DNA of 64,000 nt. Source: JAJRQY01 sp965224435. GTDB taxonomy: Bacteria > Actinomycetota > Acidimicrobiia > Acidimicrobiales > SZUA-35. Each line of letters begins with the position of its first letter. Position 1 is the first letter of the stretch. This document shows positions 60,019 through 64,000 of this stretch, one piece after another. The DNA is taken from contig OZ245048.1 of the NCBI GenBank assembly GCA_965224435.1, forward strand, positions 992,001-1,056,000, read 5' to 3'. Under the pieces are notes generated by a model. It did not search any database. It was not told the DNA's origin and was given only the letters and a program-made list of their open reading frames with translations. The position numbers and the translations under genes were made by a program.

Positions 60019-61308
60019 TCACTGCCTCAGACTCATAACCGCAGCATCCAGGGACTCACGGGTGATACTGACCAGCTGGTCAAGCTCTGCTTCGCTAATG
60101 ATGAACGCTGGACCAAACATGAGACCATCGGGCACCCGGGCACTGCCAGCGGGATAGATCCAGCAGTCACGCTTGAAGGTCTCACGGATGATTGCTGGGG
60201 TGAGCGCTCCGCCAAACGTGGTGCCAGCTTCTCGATCCTTGACCAGTTCCAGGCCTTGCATCAAGCCACGGCCGCGTATGTCTCCGACGTGGGGGTGATC
60301 GCCGAATTCGTCTTCCAGCCTGGCCCTGAGAACAGCTCCCATCTTGGCCGCCCGGTTGACCAGGTCCTCATCTTCAAGAATCCGCAATACCTGATCGGCA
60401 ATAGCGACGCTGACTTCAAGCCCGCTGAAGGTGAAGAACATGATGTTGTCGCCCACCTCGGCTAGAGCATCCGCCACGAACTCTTTGGCCAGGACGGCGC
60501 CAATGGCGGCGTAACCGCCGCCCAATCCTTTCCCGCCAACCAGGACATCAGGAGCCGGTCCGAAGTGCTCAAAGCCCATCTTGGTGCCAGTTCGGCCATA
60601 GGCCGTCATGACCTCGTCCGCAATCAGGAGAATGTCGTGATCGGTACAGAACTGTCGGATCGTTGACCAGTAGTCCGACTCAGAAAGAAGGGCCGCCCCG
60701 GAAGATCCGACGATTGGCTCCAAGATGACTGCGGCCAATGTCTCGGGGTCAGCGGCCTCAAGATCTTTGATGGCGGCCTCTGTCGAGATCGGATCAATCT
60801 TTGGATGGTCAGCCAGCATGGGGCCGAAGGGCTCCCGGCGTCGATCGTGATTGGCAACTGACAGGGTGGCGATGGTGGCTCCGTGATACGACGTGGCCCG
60901 ACCAGCAACTCGCCATCGCTCGGTTCGTCCTTTGGCCACCTGGTACTGCCGGGCTACTCGCATGGCAGTATCTACCGATTCGGACCCGCCGGACACTAAG
61001 AAACAGCGCGTCAGCCCGGTCTCGCCGGGAGCGGAGGGAACCCACCGATCAAGAATCCGCTCAATGAGGCGGAGCCGATTTTCAGTTGGCCAGGGGGGAG
61101 CCACGTAACCCATGCCGGTCAGAGCCCGTTTGGCTGCTTCGCCGATTTCCGGACGCCCGTATCCGATGTTGGCCACGATGGCCCCACCGGCCCCATCAAG
61201 AATCTTGCGGCCGTCGGTGGTGTGGAGAAAGACACCCTCTCCGCCGCTGACGACGAAGGGCACAGGTCCAGGAATGAAGTTGTAGCGAAATGCTCTTTCG
61301 TCAACCAT
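60019..61308 (-). CDS. Class III PLP aminotransferase
   Basis: 429 residues from the ATG at 61308. Typical segments: LDGAGGAIVANIGY, FLVSGGSESVDTAMRVAR, SYHGATIATLSV, LLIADEVMTAYGRTG (PLP Asp) and LVGGKGLGGGYAAIGAV with the PLP Lys. Omega-amino acid or similar amine donors are usual for this subclass (aspartate aminotransferase family III); substrate unknown. The divergent acyl-CoA dehydrogenase starts 45 bases away, so both may belong to one catabolic route (inference). Confidence 0.88.
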   Translation of the reverse strand: MVDERAFRYNFIPGPVPFVVSGGEGVFLHTTDGRKILDGAGGAIVANIGYGRPEIGEAAKRALTGMGYVAPPWPTENRLRLIERILDRWVPSAPGETGLTRCFLVSGGSESVDTAMRVARQYQVAKGRTERWRVAGRATSYHGATIATLSVANHDRRREPFGPMLADHPKIDPISTEAAIKDLEAADPETLAAVILEPIVGSSGAALLSESDYWSTIRQFCTDHDILLIADEVMTAYGRTGTKMGFEHFGPAPDVLVGGKGLGGGYAAIGAVLAKEFVADALAEVGDNIMFFTFSGLEVSVAIADQVLRILEDEDLVNRAAKMGAVLRARLEDEFGDHPHVGDIRGRGLMQGLELVKDREAGTTFGGALTPAIIRETFKRDCWIYPAGSARVPDGLMFGPAFIISEAELDQLVSITRESLDAAVMSLRQ

Positions 61309-61315
61309 GACAGGC

Positions 61316-61321
61316 ACTCTA
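61316..61321 (-). promoter_or_regulatory. -10 element for leaderless aminotransferase gene
   Basis: On the minus strand TAGAGT ends 7 bases before the ATG at 61308; no Shine-Dalgarno. Confidence 0.5.
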
Positions 61322-61341
61322 GGTTCCGGTATTTCAGGTTG

Positions 61342-61347
61342 TAGTCT
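61342..61347 (+). promoter_or_regulatory. -10 element for leaderless acyl-CoA dehydrogenase gene
   Basis: TAGTCT ends 6 bases before the GTG at 61354; no Shine-Dalgarno. It stands 20 bases from the divergent aminotransferase -10, so the two promoters are back to back. Confidence 0.5.
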
Positions 61348-61353
61348 CGAAGG

Positions 61354-63141
61354 GTGACTACTTACGTACCGCCCCTTCGAAACCTTCAATTCGTTCTGGA
61401 TGAGATGGCTGGTCTGCCTGACATCCTGACCACGGAGAAGTTCAATCATGTCGACACCGAGACGGTGCACATGGTGCTGAGTGAGGTTGGTCGCTTCATG
61501 GCCGAGGTCGTCGCCCCGACTAACGTGGATGGCGACCAGATCGGCACCAATTGGTCCGAAGGCGGAGTCGTCACAACGCCAGATTCCTTCAAGGTGGCCT
61601 ACAAGAAGATCACAGACTCGGGCTACGCCGCCATTCCCTTTGATCCCGACTTCGGCGGCGGCGGATTCCCATGGGTGTCTGCCCTTGCCATCCAGGAGCT
61701 AATGACCAGCTCGAACATGGCCTTCTCCTTGTGTAACTTGCTCACGCAGGGAGCCATTGACGCCATTGCTCATCATGGTGAGGAGGAGCAGAAGAACACC
61801 TACTTGCCCAAGATGCTGACCGGCGAGTGGACCGGCACCATGAACCTGTCCGAGCCCCAGGCAGGATCGGATGTTGGTGCGGTTGCGGCCAAGGCCGAGC
61901 CAGTTGGCGACGGTTCGTACAAGATCACTGGCCAGAAAATCTGGATCACCTTTGGTGAGCACGACATGGCCGACAACATCATCCACCTCGTGCTCGCTCG
62001 CACGCCGGGTGCAGCTCCGGGAACCCGGGGCATCTCGATGTTCTTGGTACCGAAGTTCTTGCTGAACGAAGACGGGTCGCTGGGCGAGCGTAACGACGTG
62101 AGCTGTGTCTCCATTGAGCACAAGCTCGGCATTCATGGCAGCCCAACCTGTGTGCTGGCCTATGGCGACAATGAAGGAGCCATCGGCTGGTTGGTCGGGG
62201 ATGAGTTCACTGGCATGCGAAACATGTTCACTATGATGAACAATGCTCGGCTGTCAGTTGGTCTGCAGGGAGTCTCAGTCGCCGAACGGGCCTACCAGCA
62301 CTCACTGGAATACGCCCAAGAACGGCTGCAAGGCACCGCGGTCGGAGCCGAGAAGGGTGTGCAGAGCCCGATCATCGAGCACGCCGATGTTCGCCGACTC
62401 CTAATGACCCAGCGTTCATGGATCGACGCCATGCGCTACCTGGTCTACATCACCGGGGGCTTGTTGGATCAGAGCATCGCCGCCAGCGACGCCGACGAGC
62501 GGGACAAGGCCCGTGAACTGTCCAGCTTGCTGATTCCGCTGGCCAAGTCACTCTGTACCGATGTTGCCAACGAGATGACTTCTCTGGGAGTGCAAATCTT
62601 TGGTGGCATGGGATATGTGGAAGAAACCGGTGCGGCTCAGCACATGCGTGACGCCAGGATCGGCGCCATCTATGAAGGAACCAACGGCATCCAGGCCGCC
62701 GACCTGGTCGGTCGCAAGCTGCCAATGCGTGGTGGTGAAGTGGTCGAAGAACTTTTAGTGAGTTTTGAGGAACTGGCCAAGGAAATGACTGGCCACCAAC
62801 GACTGGCCCGCTTTGCCAGCCAGCTCACTACTTCTTGTGCTGCGGCCCGCGAAGCTGGCCAGTGGATCCTGGACAATGGCTCTGATGTCAATGGTGTGCT
62901 CGCTGGGTCCAGCCCGTACCTGAGACTTCTTGGGACCGTGGTCTGTGGCGGATTCTGCGCCAAGGCCGCCCTGGCCGCGATCGGACAAGTTGACGGACCT
63001 GAGGCCGACTTCTATGAAGCCCGAGTGGTTTCTGCCGTCTTCTTTGGTGAGCAAATTCTGCCGACTGTCAACGGCCTGGTCAGTGCGGTGACCGCAGGCT
63101 CAGACACTCTCTTTGCCTTGAGTCCGGAACAGTTGGCCTAG
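61354..63141 (+). CDS. Acyl-CoA dehydrogenase (long, DmdC/FadE5-like type)
   Basis: 595 residues; FAD enzyme oxidising an acyl-CoA to the enoyl-CoA. It has the extra N-terminal segment (YVPPLRNLQFVLDEMAGL) and C-terminal domain of the roughly 600-residue group that includes FadE5 and the methylmercaptopropionyl-CoA dehydrogenase DmdC. FAD/substrate segments are MNLSEPQAGSDVGA and KIWITFGEHD; the catalytic Glu is in YEGTNGIQA (about 439). Chain specificity cannot be read from the sequence. Confidence 0.92.
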   Translation: MTTYVPPLRNLQFVLDEMAGLPDILTTEKFNHVDTETVHMVLSEVGRFMAEVVAPTNVDGDQIGTNWSEGGVVTTPDSFKVAYKKITDSGYAAIPFDPDFGGGGFPWVSALAIQELMTSSNMAFSLCNLLTQGAIDAIAHHGEEEQKNTYLPKMLTGEWTGTMNLSEPQAGSDVGAVAAKAEPVGDGSYKITGQKIWITFGEHDMADNIIHLVLARTPGAAPGTRGISMFLVPKFLLNEDGSLGERNDVSCVSIEHKLGIHGSPTCVLAYGDNEGAIGWLVGDEFTGMRNMFTMMNNARLSVGLQGVSVAERAYQHSLEYAQERLQGTAVGAEKGVQSPIIEHADVRRLLMTQRSWIDAMRYLVYITGGLLDQSIAASDADERDKARELSSLLIPLAKSLCTDVANEMTSLGVQIFGGMGYVEETGAAQHMRDARIGAIYEGTNGIQAADLVGRKLPMRGGEVVEELLVSFEELAKEMTGHQRLARFASQLTTSCAAAREAGQWILDNGSDVNGVLAGSSPYLRLLGTVVCGGFCAKAALAAIGQVDGPEADFYEARVVSAVFFGEQILPTVNGLVSAVTAGSDTLFALSPEQLA

Positions 63142-63179
63142 TTTTTCGGCCCTGACCGGGAAGGAAGTTGCTGAGTCGC

Positions 63180-63185
63180 TAGTTT
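63180..63185 (+). promoter_or_regulatory. -10 element for leaderless lgt transcript
   Basis: TAGTTT ends 7 bases before the GTG at 63193; no Shine-Dalgarno. Confidence 0.45.
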
Positions 63186-63192
63186 CTTGCTC

Positions 63193-64000
63193 GTGCTTCG
63201 GTTCCTTGCTTCCATTCCATCTCCACCAACTGACCGGATCGAGCTTGGTCCGCTGACCTTCCGTTTCTACGGGCTCATGATCGCGCTCGGCGTGCTGGCT
63301 GGTGTCGAGATTGCTCGCCGCCGCTGGGAAGAGCGCGGTGGTGGCCCTGATGACATGATTGACCTGGTCAAGTGGGCGGTGCCTGCTGGCCTGATCGGTG
63401 CTCGCCTCTATCACGTTGCTACTGACTGGCGACGGTTTGAGGGGCGTTGGGGCGACGTTCCCAAGGTCTGGCAAGGTGGCCTGGGCATCCCGGGCGGTCT
63501 CCTATTAGGCGTCGGGGTCGGCTATATCTACGCCAAGCGGCGGGGCTGGGACATCAAAACCCTGCTGGACGCGGCCATTCCCGGAATCCCAGTGGCCCAA
63601 GCCATTGGCCGTCTCGGCAACTGGTTCAACCAGGAAATCTTCGGTGAGCCCAGCAGCTTGCCTTGGGCGGTCGAGATCGACCAGCAGTATCGGCCAACCG
63701 AATTTATCGACGAGCCGACCTTTCATCCGATGTTCTTGTACGAAGGACTCTGGAACCTTGCCCTGGCCGGATCACTCATCTGGATCAGCAAGAAGGGGTT
63801 GCTCAAGGCAGGCCAGATCCTGCCCCTGTGGATCATGGGCTACGGCTTGGGTCGATTCCTGATCGAACTGATGCGCACCGACGAAGCAACTGAGATCCTT
63901 GGCCTACGGGTCAATACCTGGATGAGCGGCATCGCCGTTGTCGGCGGTCTCATCTGGTTCCTGCTCCTGGGTAGATCTAAGAGCGACGCTTCTATTCAGG
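63193..64000 (+). CDS. lgt: Prolipoprotein diacylglyceryl transferase (3' end outside window)
   Basis: The frame from GTG 63193 stays open to the window end; 269 residues are visible. Lgt transfers diacylglycerol from phosphatidylglycerol to the lipobox Cys. Evidence: N-terminal FRFYGLMIALGVLAGVEIARRR, GARLYHV, QGGLGIPGGLL, the signature GRLGNWFNQEIFGEP and HPMFLYEGLWN, with about seven membrane segments. The family's usual Asn/Glu of the signature (NxxNxExxG) is kept as N-x2-N-x-E. Its lipid donor is made downstream of PgsA (11 kb), and a possible substrate is the lipoprotein at 18.1 kb. Confidence 0.94.
   Translation, partial: MLRFLASIPSPPTDRIELGPLTFRFYGLMIALGVLAGVEIARRRWEERGGGPDDMIDLVKWAVPAGLIGARLYHVATDWRRFEGRWGDVPKVWQGGLGIPGGLLLGVGVGYIYAKRRGWDIKTLLDAAIPGIPVAQAIGRLGNWFNQEIFGEPSSLPWAVEIDQQYRPTEFIDEPTFHPMFLYEGLWNLALAGSLIWISKKGLLKAGQILPLWIMGYGLGRFLIELMRTDEATEILGLRVNTWMSGIAVVGGLIWFLLLGRSKSDASIQ

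Noticed and set aside
1..64000. tRNA, rRNA, tmRNA, RNase P or IS elements
   Set aside because: No recognisable RNA gene cores, transposase frames or terminal inverted repeats were seen in the gaps; short tRNA genes could be missed by eye.

Overview
The window is an ordinary, densely packed actinobacterial chromosome segment: about 55 protein genes, no rRNA or tRNA genes that I could find, no phage, IS element or CRISPR array. CarD, DUF3039, a DUF2510-RDD protein, a SARP-type regulator, a luciferase-like (F420-type) oxidoreductase, a class II ribonucleotide reductase and GAAC-N4-GTTC LexA boxes all point to Actinomycetota. The moderate GC content and gene mix would suit an Acidimicrobiia-like or other uncultured lineage, but this is inference. 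Gene order (rnj, ftsK, pgsA, cinA, recA, miaB, miaA, dapF, hflX, lexA, LysM gene, nrdR) follows the well-known mycobacterial rnj-to-nrdR region, with many local insertions and with recX and clgR not in their usual places.

Layout. 1-6.7 kb: 3' part of RNase J, FtsK, a Ca2+/cation antiporter, a P-loop kinase, a VOC protein and a CopC-like protein. 6.7-9.7 kb: a very large Thr/Ser-rich secreted protein (minus strand) carrying a duplicated domain with a vicinal Cys pair. 9.9-14.3 kb: rimO, pgsA, cinA, LLM oxidoreductase. 14.5-18.5 kb (minus): a 1168-residue SARP/ATPase/TPR regulator and a small lipoprotein. 18.5-27 kb: recA with two damage-type promoters, a HAD-VOC fusion, the oxidative pentose phosphate operon gnd-zwf-glk-pgl, a universal stress protein and miaB. 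27-30.9 kb (minus): a Hsp70-FHA fusion, a GNAT acetyltransferase and a LysR regulator divergent from inositol-phosphate synthase. 31-39.4 kb: ino1 ending in a 17-bp tandem repeat, an alpha/beta hydrolase-like protein, a degenerate aminoglycoside-phosphotransferase relative, miaA, dapF, hflX, dapC, dapE. 39.4-43.8 kb: hrpB and lexA (minus), divergent from a LysM cell-division-inhibitor-like gene and nrdR, with five LexA boxes between them. 44-50.1 kb: lytic transglycosylase, RibD-like reductase, a 1-kb gene-free leader and nrdJ. 50-64 kb: a second Thr-rich protein, M20 peptidase, formyl-THF cycloligase, esterase, DsbB/thioredoxin pair, DUF3039, ribokinase, galE, RDD protein, carD, a metallo-beta-lactamase-fold protein without its metal ligands, a class III aminotransferase, an acyl-CoA dehydrogenase and the 5' part of lgt.

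How the genes work together. Three themes recur: DNA damage and dNTP supply (recA, lexA, LysM protein, nrdR, nrdJ), NADPH and lysine/cell-wall precursor supply (gnd-zwf-glk-pgl; dapF-dapC-dapE), and envelope or extracytoplasmic functions (lytic transglycosylase, lgt, DsbB/thioredoxin, Thr-rich secreted proteins). About twenty genes have a TANNNT -10 element ending 5-9 bases before the start codon and no Shine-Dalgarno, so leaderless transcription appears to be a major mode here. Short tandem duplications of 6-18 bp are also unusually common at gene ends and in gaps.

No completely new multi-gene system stands out. The most unusual items are the five-box SOS control region, the dual recA promoter, the Hsp70-FHA protein, the secreted protein with duplicated Cys-Cys domain, the HAD-VOC fusion, three proteins that keep a fold but have lost the catalytic or metal-binding residues, and the structured nrdJ leader.
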